Source: Lottia gigantea
Taxonomy: Eukaryota > Mollusca > Gastropoda > Lottiidae
Length of the DNA: 64,000 nt
NCBI RefSeq assembly: GCF_000327385.1
Contig: NW_008709663.1
Location: 2,069,439 to 2,133,438, forward strand
Direction of reading: 5' to 3'
Position 1 is the stretch's first letter. Every line of letters begins with the position of its first letter. Positions 45,601 to 58,100 of the stretch are shown here, piece by piece. The notes under the pieces are model-generated. The model made no database searches, was not told where the DNA came from, and saw only the letters and a list, made by a program, of their open reading frames with translations. The position numbers were made by a program, and so were the translations under genes.

Positions 45601-48563
45601 GAATGAATGAATGAATGAATGAATGAATGAATGAATGAATGAATGAATGAATGAATGGCCGGATTGTTCCAGGTATATTTTGGGTTTCTCTTCGTTTTTA
45701 AAAGAAAGAAAACCCAGCTAATTAGAAATCTGTAAAGAGCCTCATAGTTGAAGTTGGTACAGGCCTTTTTATTTAAAAAATACTTGCTGTTCGATATCTC
45801 GTCGGTCCATCTTTGTTGTCTATAGAATGTAGGGTTTAGTTTCTAACTTGACTGTTAATCTAATTTAAAACCTTGTGAACACACTAGATTAAGTCAGATG
45901 GTCTAAATATAAATACTATGTATTTATTTAATGTTTAGAAGTAACTAGTACGAATTACTGACATTAACCTGTCTCTCAATTCCTGGTTCAAATTATGTAT
46001 TGGGTATCAAGGGTCTTCAATACTTTCAGAAGCTACCCCCTAGACTAATCGAATAGCCCAATCAATGGCGTGTCTATGAATTATTGGGGGATGACAGATG
46101 ATAGGCAATTCATTCTTTATGATAATAAAAAATTTGAAGGTGGGGGCCATTATAACTGAAACGCTACTGAGGCGATCTTATTAGCTCATAAGTTCAATGT
46201 CACGGATCTTTCAGTCAATTTTGGGTTAAAATCATTTATTTCGTATTTTGATTTCATAAGGTGATCGAGGGTTTCTAGCTAGAAACGTATTAGATTCTCA
46301 ACAGCTTCGCATTAGTCGGTGAATCTAAACAAACCAAAAAGACCTTTTTCATACGAGTGGCGTTTATCTACTAAAGTGAAACAGGTTAAAAATCTGTAAT
46401 AGTTTCAGACTAGTTGAAAGGACGATGAATTATAGTGTTGCTTTTGGTCGCTGATTTTAAAAATCTAATTCAACTTAAACTTTAACTGTTTGTTTCTACA
46501 TTTATTCGACTTTGAAGTTGACCAAAATTCATCTTCTAGTTCCTTAAACAGATTAAAACTCGAGCTTACAAACTTCTTTCAGTTAAAATAAAATTTAAGA
46601 ATTTACTTTGTTGGCTTAGCCTAGAAATAAACATTGGACTTGGGTTTAAAATTTACCAAAACATGTATTTATGTGTTAAGTTGGACTTAAACTATGTTTA
46701 ATGATAAATCTGGGGCTTATATTCTAAAAAAAATAATACTGATATTAGCTTGTTTTACTACAGATTAGTCTCGTGGTGACTTGTATAGAATATATTTTAG
46801 GTTCGGTAATTCTCGACAGTTTCCGTAAAGCCGAATCTGTCTCGGTAATGAATTGTGATTTTTTTGTGTCTTCTTGGGTGGGGTGGGGTGGAAGGACTCT
46901 TTACTTCCGGTATTAAGGAGTGATTTGTTTAGTGATAGTAATATTGCGACCTAAATATAGTCCACATCTGTAGAGTTATTGGGTAATATTCTGACGCTTA
47001 CATGTGCATTGAACAATTTACCGCTTTCATCGCTTAAGCAATTATAAATCATTTTATTACCGTTTGTCGAATTCAAGTTTTATGTCCACGTGAGAAAAGC
47101 TGTGTTCCTTATCCCAATGTTCATTGAAGAACAAAGTCTTGAGAGTTGATGTTAACACAGTCAATCAGAGCTCTGGAATCTTTAAATGACGTCATTTGCT
47201 TGGTTACGTCAAACAAATAGTGACCGTGGGTGCTAATCTCAGTCGGTTTGTGAAAGTCTAGTGATACTGGGGTGGGAATAGACGGTACGGTGTACGGTGC
47301 GGAATTATCGATAGAGTAGAAAATAGAAGAAACGAATCGTGTCCGCACTGTACCTCGTCTTTCCTCAGCTTTAGTCATCATTCTTCATATCCCCATGACT
47401 CCCCTCTGGACAAAACCTGTCATGATGTGATTCGGAAGGGTGAGTAGACTATACTAGCGATATCCTCCTCCACATCATATGAAATCATACTTCGTTTCGT
47501 ATGATCTTCCACAGTACTTATATTAGTGGATCTTCATTCATTATAAGTGTCTCTGTTTCGATAATTACTGCCTTCATCTCAAAACACCTAGTCCCAAACA
47601 TCTGCCTCTATACCAGCCTCTGATGGATATTTTCACAATTCTCAGCTGGAGTAGACCAACTGACATCTGTCCAAATAGCTTTTAGAAATGTAACAACAAT
47701 GTACATACTTAAAGATGGATTCCCTTATTTTCATTTTTGAAAATGAAAATGCTAATACTTATATGAATAGAAAATAGAGGTGTTCTAATGACTTGGAAAA
47801 ATACCAATTTGTCTCACATATCCATAATAAATTCATAACAAATAATGAAACCCTCTTTAATAGACCTACAACTATTTCACTTCATGTTTGTTATTTCAAA
47901 CAATAAGAGACAATTTTAAACTTTAAAACTAACAAAGAGGTTATTTACAGGACTAACTCTGACCTAGTATAGTATAATATATTATATATTATAGTGTTAT
48001 ATAGCCTTTCATCTTAGATCGGTGGTCTCCAACCTTTTTCAGCCTTCACACCCCTGGAGCATTCACCTGGACCTTTCACACCCCAAAAATTTGTTTCATC
48101 CACATTTCCAGCATGTGATGATGTGAGGTTCTCTCTCATTTCAAAATAAATTCTTCTCCTACATCATTTGGCCACACCCGTAACACCCTAGTCCCACACC
48201 CCAGGGATAAAAAAAAATCTAGGTTGGGAACAGAACAAACCTCATTACAAAATGTACACTGGACAAATTGACAGAGAAGATTTCTGGTAGCATTGTGTCT
48301 GTTAAATAACATTAGCGATTCAGGTAGACTTTTAGTATGATATTTAACAGACGAAATGCTTCCAGATTCCGTTGAGAAACCTTCTGTATGAATTTGTTCA
48401 GGGTTAGATGGTTATATTTCACAGAATGACCCATTAATGAGGTAGATCTTAGATCTTAGTCAAGGTTCGTACGATGGAACGAAATGAAATGAAATGATAG
48501 AAACGATCAAATAAACAAATAAACAATCTTACCTGATAGATATATAAGTAACATGAATTCCAT
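42658..48563 (-). CDS. Type I membrane protein with one MAM domain
   Basis: Six minus-strand exons with matching phases (48533-48563, 45369-45545, 44181-44425, 43754-43826, 43417-43482, 42658-43067) give 333 residues. Residues 1-20 are a signal peptide. Residues 24-175 are a MAM domain: CNFEFGKLCEGW, DDFDWLIWNG, SFWFRLNGNDVRHLNVYVRD, IWSADGSQGEAWHYVDL and SGYESDIGVDDIYI. MAM domains mediate cell adhesion or dimerisation. The third and fourth conserved MAM cysteines are absent; a glycosylation sequon (Asn95-Ala-Ser) stands where the third should be. A short linker follows, then a membrane helix (about 227-248), a basic stop-transfer RKRRRRK and an 85-residue cytoplasmic tail with several tyrosines (EIYTLP, NQFYDT). 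No enzyme domain is present, so an adhesion or receptor-like role is inferred. Confidence 0.9.
45055..45315. repeat. Dispersed repeat (family 9), inverted copy
   Basis: Matches the reverse complement of 42400-42615 at both ends (GTTAACTAGATGGAC on the left and GACTTGGTCCAACCAGTCCC on the right). It lies in intron 2 of the MAM gene. Confidence 0.7.
45552..45657. repeat. (GAAT)n microsatellite at a splice acceptor
   Basis: About 26 perfect tetranucleotide units. On the minus strand it reads (ATTC)n and runs to within about ten bases of the acceptor of MAM exon 2, so it supplies the pyrimidine tract and probably the branch region. Confidence 0.98.
45660..47275. other. Part of intron 1 of the MAM gene
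   Basis: AT-rich intron sequence with no recognised exon. A short piece at about 47151-47175 (CAGTCAATCAGAGCTCTGG) resembles the family 5 inner repeat. Confidence 0.5.
47276..47362. mobile_element. Short copy of the family 3 foldback MITE
   Basis: Shares GTACGGTGCGGAATTATCGA and GTAGAAAATAGAAGAA with the left arm at 3194-3258 and ends GTACCTCGTC. Much of the right arm is lacking, so it is a deletion derivative. Confidence 0.75.
47711..47825. repeat. Dispersed repeat (family 4), copy 2
   Basis: High identity to 3585-3705 over about 115 bp, in the same orientation. It lies in intron 1 of the MAM gene. Confidence 0.75.
48019..48232 (+). mobile_element. hAT-like MITE
   Basis: The left end GGTGGTCTCCAACCTTTTTC and right end CTAGGTTGGGAAC form imperfect inverted repeats of the CAGTGGTTCCCAACC type common in hAT transposons. 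No transposase is present. Related fragments are at 24248-24297 and 30962-31127 (reversed). It lies about 300 bp from the first exon of the MAM gene, in intron 1. Confidence 0.75.
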
Positions 48564-50122
48564 TTTATCCAAATTGAAACTATTTTCCTCACCTCTAACA
48601 TAGATTAGAGAACTTGAAACACCGGACACCAAATCTCAGATTCTAATTGACAACAGATACTCGATTACAAAGACTTGTTCAGTGAGGCTTAGTGAAGAAG
48701 TTTTTATTCCTGCTGTTTTCTTGCTGTTACTGGCACTATCAATGATTGTGATTCCAAACTACTCAAGATCACTCAAAACAAAGCAAGACTGAAACTTGAT
48801 TTTATTTTCAAATTGGTCACTTATCTATAGGTTAAGTTCACCACATTATAATAATTTATTTAATCAGAATCAAAACTTGATTTCACCACTGTGACCAAGT
48901 TGATTAATTCTGTTTATAATAAGAACATCATTTTTCACAGTTTTCGATTCCGATTTTATTCCACTGTTCCCTGTTTGCTCCTAGATCAAATCTGAAAGAT
49001 TATTTGCTGCTTAGTTTCATCGAGATCTAATTCTCGAGGGGTATAATCCTTTCCTGTCATACTCCACGAGTTAAAGAATTAGTTTTAAAATATTATATTC
49101 TGATAATCTTCTTCATCTATACGTTAAAAGTATTACTAATATCTGTATAATATAAACACTGATCACTGTTTTAACTCTGTTAAATAGTAACTTGTTACCT
49201 TTCAACCACCCTAACTACTTTACATCCAGATGTCTACTTCTTACAAAAACCAGAGAACCCAAAACATCACCAGTAAACTGTACAAGTTGAATTTTAAGTT
49301 GTAAATAAGTTTATTTGTTGATGTTTGTATCTCGAGATGGTACAACCACACTTCTTTACAATGATCAGGCCGTGTCGAAATAATTCTTCGTTTTTTGTCA
49401 CATTGTCTTATAATGTAATACATTCCTCACGTTTTCTACATATGTTTATGTTAAAGAGACACTCGGAAGATTTTTTAGTTAGTCTCTAACGCCCAGACTA
49501 TTCCTGTCTACCCACGAGGACATCTTTAATCTTAGTTTACATGGACAAAAGAGGGACTGGATGATAAAGGCTATTTTAGGTAACATTTTTTGGAGTGGAA
49601 TATTTGGCTTAATTTATTTTTCAGTGCAAAATATTGCAATGCCCGCACATATTCAACGGTTTTGTTTTCTATTCTTATAGATCTTTATTCCTAAGATTGG
49701 AAATTAATATATATTTCCCACCCAACTGTTCTGATAAGGATTTTATATAGTTGTATCCATCTGTTTATTATTGAATACCTATCTCTGGAATCGCCCAGGA
49801 CTCGTAAGACATTAGATACACCTGAGATGGGACAATATTTCGAAACATCATAAAAGATCGCGGGTAAAAAATATATTTTGGTGGATTAATTTTAAATTTA
49901 AACCGGAAGTAGAGTGTAATCTGATATGATATTTATGAGAAAAAATGGCGGATTTTTGATTTTTTTTTTTCATACAAACCAGATTTTCTACTTAAAACTT
50001 TCCTCCTCTCGCGATTTTCTACAATTATTTATTCAGAGTTTGTTTTAAAAAGAACAATAGTTCGTTAGAAAGAGATACTTAGTCAGAACGAGACTAAATT
50101 CTTGTTTAAATTGTTAAAATAA
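48564..50122. other. Upstream region of the MAM gene, no other gene seen
   Basis: The 5' untranslated region and promoter of the MAM gene must lie here. I see no clear TATA box or coding exon. Composition is AT-rich throughout. Confidence 0.45.
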
Positions 50123-50356
50123 CTAAGTCTGGTGTCGCTCTCGATGTTCACCGAAAAAAATGAGATGAGAGTTTTTTTTCTTTGGCCTTAAGACTTCAGA
50201 AGCATTGGGTTTGTTATATTTCACCTTCTTGCCTTCTTCTGATGTTATATTTCGGCTCTTTGAAACCACGACACTCTCCTTATGGATGAAAGAATCGGTT
50301 AATTCTAACCACTCATACTGACACTTTTTCACACGAGAGAGTTCTTCCGTACCCAT
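50123..50356 (-). CDS. Possible small ORF, 77 residues, unknown
   Basis: An ATG-started frame rich in Lys, Glu and Ser (MGTEELSRVKKCQYEWLEL, later KKKNSHLIFFGEHRERHQT) ends in TAG. A donor-like AAGGTGAAA lies inside it, so it could also be a first exon. No domain, signal peptide or membrane segment is seen, and I recognise no family. It may well be chance. Confidence 0.2.
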   Translation of the reverse strand: MGTEELSRVKKCQYEWLELTDSFIHKESVVVSKSRNITSEEGKKVKYNKPNASEVLRPKKKNSHLIFFGEHRERHQT

Positions 50357-50895
50357 GCAATATCACGATTTCCATCCGTGTGTTCAGATTTACAAAACAA
50401 ACCATAAAAATGACTAGGCCCGTTCTTTTTATTGGAAAGTCATACGAAGCTGATTTTCAACAATTTAAGGTACATAAAAGAGGCAGTCAAAACTTTCATT
50501 TTGATTAAAGACAGTGAGTTAAGATGGCATATCAAACCATCCATAGCGCTGTGCTTCAAGTTCAACTATCCGCGTCAGTCAGAAAGTGAACGTGGTTTAA
50601 CGTGATTTTACGATAATCTACGAGATAATTTGTTTATTGACAAATAAAACTGGTCGTCTGCAGACGATACAAGTCACGTTAGTGATGTCTGAAGTGAATT
50701 GTCGCATGCCTATAACTGTAAAAATAAAGATTTGAATTTTAAAAGTTGATTCCTAGTTGTTTTGGATACATCATGTATAGACTGGACTTGTGCTACAATA
50801 TCAAACAGATTTGAATTTTAGATGCTTTGGACGAGAGCTTGATTAACGGAATTGTCTTGCTTTTACAGATTGTTATTTAAATCCACATAGATAAT

Positions 50896-51032
50896 AATGT
50901 TTTGGGTGGTATTTAGGTTTGTCAATTCAGCATATCATTCAGAGAGTTCACATAGATAATAATGTTTAATTGGTATTTAGGTTTGACAACTTGGCATCCC
51001 TTTCGAGAGTTCACATAGCTAATAATGTTTTT
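50896..51032. repeat. Degenerate 60-70 bp tandem repeat (family 7), copy 2
   Basis: Two units share TATTTAGGTTTG.CAA, GAGAGTTCACATAG and AATAATGTT with the locus at 26058-26212. Confidence 0.65.
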
Positions 51033-51539
51033 GGTATGTAGACCTACTAGGTGGGTAGTAGGGGGTCCAGATCTTCACAACTGTTGATGCTATTCCGCCA
51101 ATTTCAGCAGAAGTCTTGAATTGTTCATGTATTGTTAAAAGTCTTTTAAAGGGAGACAACCTAGCTGTCTGTGGTTAAATTAAAGACTACAGTTAATTAT
51201 CGTCCATCTAAAATATATTAATTTTGTTGTATGATTTCCTAGGAATAGTTATCTAAACAACCACACGTCATAATTATTATCATTCTCAATGCCTCGCTTT
51301 TCTCCAACTCCGCTAACAATAGTCACAGAATCTTCCAATTATTTTTATGTGAATTTAAATATCAACTCTACAGCACCATCAATGGTCTTAGATTATTTTC
51401 ATTTGTGTTGATGAAATGCCACAGAATGTAAAAATAATCATTTGAGAATATGAATTTTATGGAAGCCAGCAGCGGCCATATCTACTCTCGACTTCTCGCC
51501 CACGAGAACGTGAGGAAACTCGACTTCTCGCCCACGAGA

Positions 51540-51621
51540 AAGCGAGGAAAAGGGCGAGGAAAAGGGCGAGAAAGGTGAGGAAAAAATTGAGAAAGCGAGG
51601 AATTCGCCCTTTTCCTCGCTT
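51540..51621. repeat. Perfect 18-bp hairpin
   Basis: AAGCGAGGAAAAGGGCGA at 51540-51557 is perfectly inverted at 51604-51621. The segment between is built from GCGAGGAAAAGG-type words, and CTTCTCGCCCACGAGAA is duplicated just before it. Confidence 0.85.
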
Positions 51622-51690
51622 CTTCGCCTTTTATTTGCTACAGGGCAATCTCAGTCCGAAATGTAGGAAACTTCTGAGAGAGACGTTAGT

Positions 51691-52415
51691 TTAAAGGGAT
51701 AGATGCACCATTATATTGACCAATCATACTTAGTCTCAGAAACGGGAAATTTTTTAGCCATGCCAATCAGTTATAGTGTTGACAGCCCACCGTCGAAATT
51801 GAGCCTTCAAATCCAAGAGTGTACAAAATTATCTGTGTTTGAAAGTTAAAATGACGACTCGTTAATTTAAGATACTCTGTGAAATATAGAAATAGAAAGT
51901 AAAATTTCTAGTATGAAGTGTTTTTTTTTTTTTAAGGAATTATGAGATTTTCGTACATTTCTAGTACTTCTGAAGATTATTTACATACAAAGGGATTATA
52001 GTTTATTGGCAACTTGCTAATCTCCGAAAGATTAATACAATTATTAATTAATCAATCTAAATCTAAAAAGTGACTGCCATAACAAAATAGTTGTGGTGTT
52101 TATTCTGACCCTATTCTCTTCTAAGAGACCACCTGTCAGTGATGCAAGTAAGAGGGGCTGACATGGAAAAAGCGTCTAGTCGTTCGGATGGGACAATAAA
52201 CCTGGCCAAATTTCCCCCATGACACCCTGCATGGTGTTGCCCGTCTTCATTAGCCCACAAGGTGCAAAAAGTAGGACGTAAAACACCATTCATTTCATTT
52301 TTTTCCATTGATAGACCGTTTTCCATTATTCTCTTGAGTGGTCTCTTAATACAGTTTCTACTGTATATTCAAGACTAAAATCAACCCCCAAAATGACCCA
52401 CAGCTGTCCCTTTAA
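51691..52415. mobile_element. TTAA-ended DNA element (family 1), copy 2, interrupted
   Basis: Begins TTAAAGGGATAG and ends CTGTCCCTTTAA, and matches 1616-1965 along most of its length. About 376 bp of foreign sequence (about 51988-52363) interrupts it near its right end. It has no coding capacity. Confidence 0.8.
51988..52363. mobile_element. Insertion carrying a SINE-like repeat (family 8), copy 2
   Basis: Inside it, about 52145-52315 reads GTAAGAGGGGCTGACATGG, GGATGGGACAATAAACC, CATTAGCCCACAAGGTGC and GTAAAACACCATTCATTTCA. An imperfect inverted pair (CTAAGAGACCAC near 52122, GTGGTCTCTTA near 52338) flanks that core. It inserted into an older family 1 element, which dates the two relative to each other. 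Confidence 0.65.
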
Positions 52416-53475
52416 TGTACACTTAAACCTATCAAATAGGCTGGATATATACTTAGAATAACTAGAAGACGAGAGTGGAAGTTGACATGTTGAAGTTATT
52501 TTTATCAGAGATAGTTGTCACCGTATTCTATTAGTTCCAGGAATCTAAGACCGAAGAGAAAGAAGGCATCCTTCAGGAACCATGTTTCCACCTGCGACTT
52601 CCAGATTAGTCTGAAATATCTGTCTCCATTCCAAACTCTGATAAATATTTTAACAATTAGTCTACACCTGCCGACAACTTTCAAAATATCTACCAGAGGC
52701 TGGAATAGAGGCAGGTGTTTCGGCCTTTTTCTAGATATAAGAAAGATATGTCAGGTCTATTTTCATTCATGACATTTTAAAAGTAAAATGCATATAAACA
52801 TGTAATGTGAAGAAGAATTTTCCAAGTGATATCGTGAGAATATTCTGTAAGTTAGACATCCCTAGTGTCAATCTTTCAACTTAGGTGTCATTCTTATCAA
52901 ACCATCAGACTGGCTGGTGTCCTTCATGTTCTAAAATAATATCAAATGACAACAAATGTCCCGTTATAGATTGAGAATGTGATCTTATTCAAAGGAATTG
53001 TAAAGAGGTTTTCTATAGATTGTACGATATCGGGGACACTGATAGCATCAATTTGTACTATTTTTATTTTAATCAGACGTGGTTCTTGTTATTCCATTAA
53101 ATTATGCGCTTTATGACGTCACTAAAGCAAAGATCCTTATAAATCAGCAGATTTTGTGTCATGAAACGCCTTCTTTATGTTAAATTAGTATAAACCACAG
53201 ACGTCTGACTGAAACCTGCAAATAGACAATAAAAAAGACAAAATCCAAATTTTCAAAATTAGTATTAATCTTTATTCGTGAAAAAAAACTAATCACAATT
53301 TAAAAGTGAAAAAGGCAAAAATTCGTGCATAAAATGTTGTAAAGTCGATAAAACAAACCCTAACCTATATTCTCCTTCAAATCTGCATAATTACAACTTT
53401 GTGATTTTTACATAAGAATTCTCGTTGATTATTTACACATTTCTATGTACATTGTTCATTCATTCATACTGAAAA
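52416..53475. other. Gene-free stretch
   Basis: No supported exon on either strand. AT-rich, with no recognised element. Confidence 0.45.
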
Positions 53476-53570
53476 TTCATTCATTCATTCATTCATTCAT
53501 TCATTCATTCATTCATTCATTCATTCATTCATTCATTCATTCATTCATTCATTCATTCATTCATTCATTA
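53476..53570. repeat. (ATTC)n microsatellite
   Basis: About 23 near-perfect ATTC units. Related short tracts lie at 45552-45657 and 58101-58136. The SINE-like tail CCATTCATTTCATTT may seed such tracts. Confidence 0.97.
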
Positions 53571-54299
53571 TTCATTCTCATTTAAAACTGCATTCATCTG
53601 AACCGAGAAACCAAACTTCATTCATTCTTATGTCCATATTCATACAACATACATTCTTTTGATGTTTGATCATACAGGAGTGATTTCAGTGAGAATATAT
53701 CGTGGATACAGATCAGCCCCTTCACTTCCCTTCTTTTACCGGACAACAAGTTGCAGCAAGTGACAGATATTTTTGAAAATGGCATTATTTAAATTCTGTG
53801 AATAAAATATAACAAAATATAAGATAATTTAATAAATAGAAGACCCATCACGAGACGCCGGAGTTACAGTGATAAAATGGCAGGTGCACTCTCTTTTCAA
53901 ATCCTCTGCTGGTTTCCTCAGAATAAGACTTGGCAATAATTCATCCATTTTCTCTTTTTATAGCTCAATCCCCAATAGACACATTTCGTTGGTTATTTTT
54001 TAACTTTGATCCAATAAATGGAAAACAGTGAAATTATCTTAATGTCAGATTGAATTATAATAAAGAAAGTTCATAGCAGTAAAACTCTCTGATTTAGAAT
54101 TTTCTATCGTCATTATTAATGGTTAGAATTCTCATGAGAAATCATTGAAGATCTTAGATTGTGAAATCTTTTGCTGAACGATTTGTAAACTTGAGATTAG
54201 TATCATATGACAGGAACAGCTGTAAATGGACAAGTTTAATCTGGGGAAGATTAATGCTAAACGGTTTAAACAAGGACAAGTTGGAAGGAAATCCGTTCT

Positions 54300-54740
54300 G
54301 AGCAGGTGCTCTGGAAGGGTAAGAAATGCCTGCCTAACAAGCAATTATTATAACTGATGGCTCTTCACTTTTCTTTTTGTCGAACTAACTCATAAAAAGA
54401 GATCCGGTTAAAGCTTGGCAGCAAGTGACTAGTGACCCTGCCTGTCAGCGACACATTGTAACCGATAGATCTTCGTAAAAAGAGGTTCGGTTAGGGCTAG
54501 CCAGCAAGTGGTCCCAAGAGTAAACAATTTCTGAGTGGCAAGCGCCAGATACAGTTATCTTTAAAACCGATGGTTCTACCTGTTTTTTGTGACTTTGATA
54601 GAAAGCGACCCGGAAGAGTAAGCACTGCCTGATTAGAGCCACACACACCTTTATCATTAAGACGCATGTTCATCACAAGCGCCACACAGAGCTATTTTTC
54701 TAACGCAAGGCTCTTCCTGTTTTTTGTGACTTTGATAGAA
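54300..54740. repeat. Degenerate repeat of 100-200 bp units
   Basis: Words such as ACCGATGG.TCTTC, TTTTTTGTGACTTTGATAGA and AAGAG.TCCGGTTA recur three to four times in diverged form. An open frame of about 110 residues overlapping its right part lacks family resemblance. Confidence 0.4.
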
Positions 54741-55604
54741 AGAGAGCGGATATTTGTTGAAGAAGGAACAAGATATTCAATGTCGTTTAAACGTAGTTTG
54801 ATGTTAGAAGTTGAGCCGCTGGAATCCGATACAAATCCTACTACACAATTAACTTACAATTTTGAATATCAACTTAACCAGGAATCGAGCCAGTTTCTAA
54901 TCTTGTTGACAATAACTAAATGTCAGATCAGTTTAAAGAGACGAGATCACACTAATGTTCTTGCTCCGTTTAAATTCTTGATTGGAGACGGTTTAGTTTT
55001 AGTATGAATAATTTAAATAAATATATTTCATTCCGTTATCAACGAATTAGGAAATATCCCTAGTCAAAGAAAATCGTTGGAAACTCTCAGATGGCCGAGA
55101 CCACAACCCAACAAACATGATTCATTCACGTTCTGTATAATAGTTATATAAAACCATTGTTAATATTTTACACTATACATAGGTTGTTTTTATTATTTAT
55201 GTTTAAGGAAACTCGTAAGTAGGTCCACTTGTTAATCTGCTGTCTTTCAAGTGAAACATTTAACAAAAGATAAAATATTGAAACGAAGAAACAAAAGTTA
55301 AATCATCTCAATCGATTAATAATGAACGAAACATAATAAACAAATATCGATCGATGGCCATGGTAGTTGTTCCTAACTTTCAAAAACAGATTAAAATCAA
55401 TCGAACATTAAAGATGCCTGTTGTGAACAGTCAGAAGATGGAAGAAGAAATGAAATTCAGTGACGTCTGGAGTATGAGGGGGGGGGGGGGGGATGGAATG
55501 GGTGAAAGGAGGAGGCCAAACCAAGCCAGCCTCCCACCCAAAGCCATCATCTAATGTTTCTTAAAAACGCCAAAACTTAAGAAATGTTAATGACTGAAAT
55601 ATAT

Positions 55605-55815
55605 AAAAGACTGATAGATAGACGACTGATAGGAGACAGATAGAAGATGATATATAGATAGACGACTGATAGGAGACAGATAGAAGATGATTATAGATAG
55701 ACGACTGATAGGAGACAGATAGAAGATGATATATAGATAGACGACTGATAGGAGACAGATAGAAGATGATATATAGATAGACGACTGATAGGAGACAGAT
55801 AGAAGACAGATAGAA
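55605..55815. repeat. About 40-bp minisatellite, about five copies
   Basis: Units share GATAGACGACTGATAGGAGA and CAGATAGAAGATGATATATA. The last units are shortened. Confidence 0.93.
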
Positions 55816-56329
55816 GATGATAGAGCATGTTGATAACAAAAGAAGAAGCACCGGAAGTAAAAAACTGGTAATAACTTGTCAATTAAAATATCAATACTTC
55901 AAATGTCAAATTTAATGTTTTCTGAATAAAAAAATGAATATAAACTTATAAAATGATAACGTATTGAATTTGTAGCCTTGTCAAAGATTCATTTTTTTTT
56001 ATTATTTAAAGACTTTCTTTTTCTTCAATGACTATGATTTTCTAAATATTTCATATACATTTGACCCTAATTATCATTTTAAGATTTTAACGTCATGAAT
56101 TATTTAAAATATTATTTACAGCGCGGACGTCAGAGGAAGTTTGTTACAATTTCCATACGTATGAAAATATATTTTCAATCAACAGAGCGCAAACGTCAGA
56201 GTGCATGAGTCAAAATCAAATAAAGAAAACTGACAAGGATATGCTGCAGTTCGCTCTGTAATTCAGGTATATTCTTTCTAATGCTTAATTCTTGAAAATT
56301 TTGACCAGAATTCTACTTTTTTTTCAGCT

Positions 56330-56885
56330 TTCCAGAACAATATCCTTACTAAATAAATACTTGTATTGATAATCACATCTTTCATAGACTTAATATAATC
56401 TTATTCTGGCCAACGATTGTTTAACTTTGAAACATTAACTTCCACCTTCTATATCCCTCCTGCCCTAAATTAAACCAATATAACATCTCTTTAATAAATA
56501 TTGAAATCTGGATCTTTCATAGAATTAATAACATTTCTGTATTTAATTGAATTTGGTAGAGTGTCTTTCAGCCATTGGTCGAGATCATTCCCCATCACTC
56601 TCACCCCTTTCTTTATTCCACCTTGCCCAAAATTTACCGAGATATTGTATCTCCCAAATATATATTGAAATCTTATTTCGGTATTTTACTGCATTTAGTA
56701 GAGTGTCTTTCAGCCATTGATCGATATCACCCCCCTTCCCTCTTACATTTCTTTATCTATTCCAAATATTTACCAAAACAATATCCCTTCTAAATTAATA
56801 TTGATATGTGTATTCTATAGAATCAATAATGTTTCAGTATTTGATAGAGAATTTGTTGAAATATCTGTCAGCCATTGATCGGGCT
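56330..56885. repeat. Degenerate 140-150 bp tandem repeat, about four copies
   Basis: Units share AGAGTGTCTTTCAGCCATTG, TCGA.ATCA followed by a C-rich tract, TTTACC.A.ACAATATC and ATAAATATTGAAAT. Strongly diverged, hence old. Confidence 0.6.
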
Positions 56886-58100
56886 TTAATTAAGCCAGAG
56901 TTAAGTTACAGTTCCACGTGATAATCTCCTACTTTGAAGTTTTTATTGATTCCAGACAGGGCGGATTAACATCTTCAGATTTCCAAGATTCTGGCAGTTC
57001 GAATAAATCTTTAATTTAACCTTAAAATCATGACCGAGTTGTTCTTCCCTTAAGTCGTTGAACTTTCAATAATACATTTGTGGTTTGCAATCTGTTCCAC
57101 TCTGTTAGTTACGCTTGTACAAAACGTCTTGTTATTTGAATGCGACAATGAACAGAAGCCCCTTGTGCTACATCAAAGATACTTTGACAGTTTAAATTTT
57201 CAAAAATGCTTTAGTCACAGAATTTCCCTCAATGCACACTGCATGACGTTGCTTATTTTCATTAGCCTAAAAGTTGTAGTAAAGCAGGAAGTTGATTTCT
57301 ATTTCAAGTTCATTTCTTAACAGATATTTATAAATTTCTAAAATCCGGTTGACATTTTTAACAGATATTCTGGCTGTTTCCAAAGTTGGATTTTCAAAAA
57401 TATAACAGCTAATCAGTTTCAGCTGATAATAAAGTCCAGATCGGGAAGTTCTTGTTAAATTTTAATTTGTACTTTTTCAATTCGACCTTTTAAAAATAAT
57501 TAAAATAGAGTTCAGGCAATCAGTTTTCTCTTCAATATTAAAGTGTATTTTTTGTAAAAACAAACCTTTCGAGATATTATCGGTAATAAAAAATATTTCA
57601 GTATAAAGTGTCAGAATTATCTCCCAGTATATTAAGGTTGCAATATTACTATCACTTGACAAATCACTGCTAAAGGCCGGAAGTAAAGAATCTCGCCAAA
57701 GAAGACACAACAGAATTACTATTCGTTTCCGAGACAAATTCAGCCTTACGGAAACGGCCGAGGATTGCCGATTGAGCTAGCCTGAACGTCACAAGTAGGT
57801 AATTAAGGCCACACCGCTCTTGCCATCTTCTAAACCACGAAATAATACTTCGAAATGTTACTAATAAGACGCAAAATTATTATCATAAAAACTATGAAAT
57901 AGCGATAATTGACTTGTCAGTTTGTAAATAGACAAAATGAAGCATCATCTCCAGAGACCACCAACTTCTATCACATTTAATCAACATTTCAATCTTCTAA
58001 AATACATTTATTATAGCCTATCAGTGGGGAGTGATGGAAATAAAAAGGCGTAACGCAATAATTACTGTGGATTATACAATATTTCGTTGTAATTTTTTAT
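56886..58100. other. Gene-free stretch with a SINE-like tail
   Basis: About 57222-57260 (CTCAATGCACACTGCATGAC, TTTTCATTAGCC) matches the family 8 repeat. Nothing else is recognised. Confidence 0.45.

Noticed and set aside
54666-55007. 113-residue plus-strand frame
   Set aside because: Overlaps a degenerate repeat, has no domain or signal and no clear splice sites. Chance is the simplest explanation.
57078-57320. 80-residue plus-strand frame with a hydrophobic start
   Set aside because: Has no ATG at its beginning and runs into a SINE-like repeat. No family resemblance.
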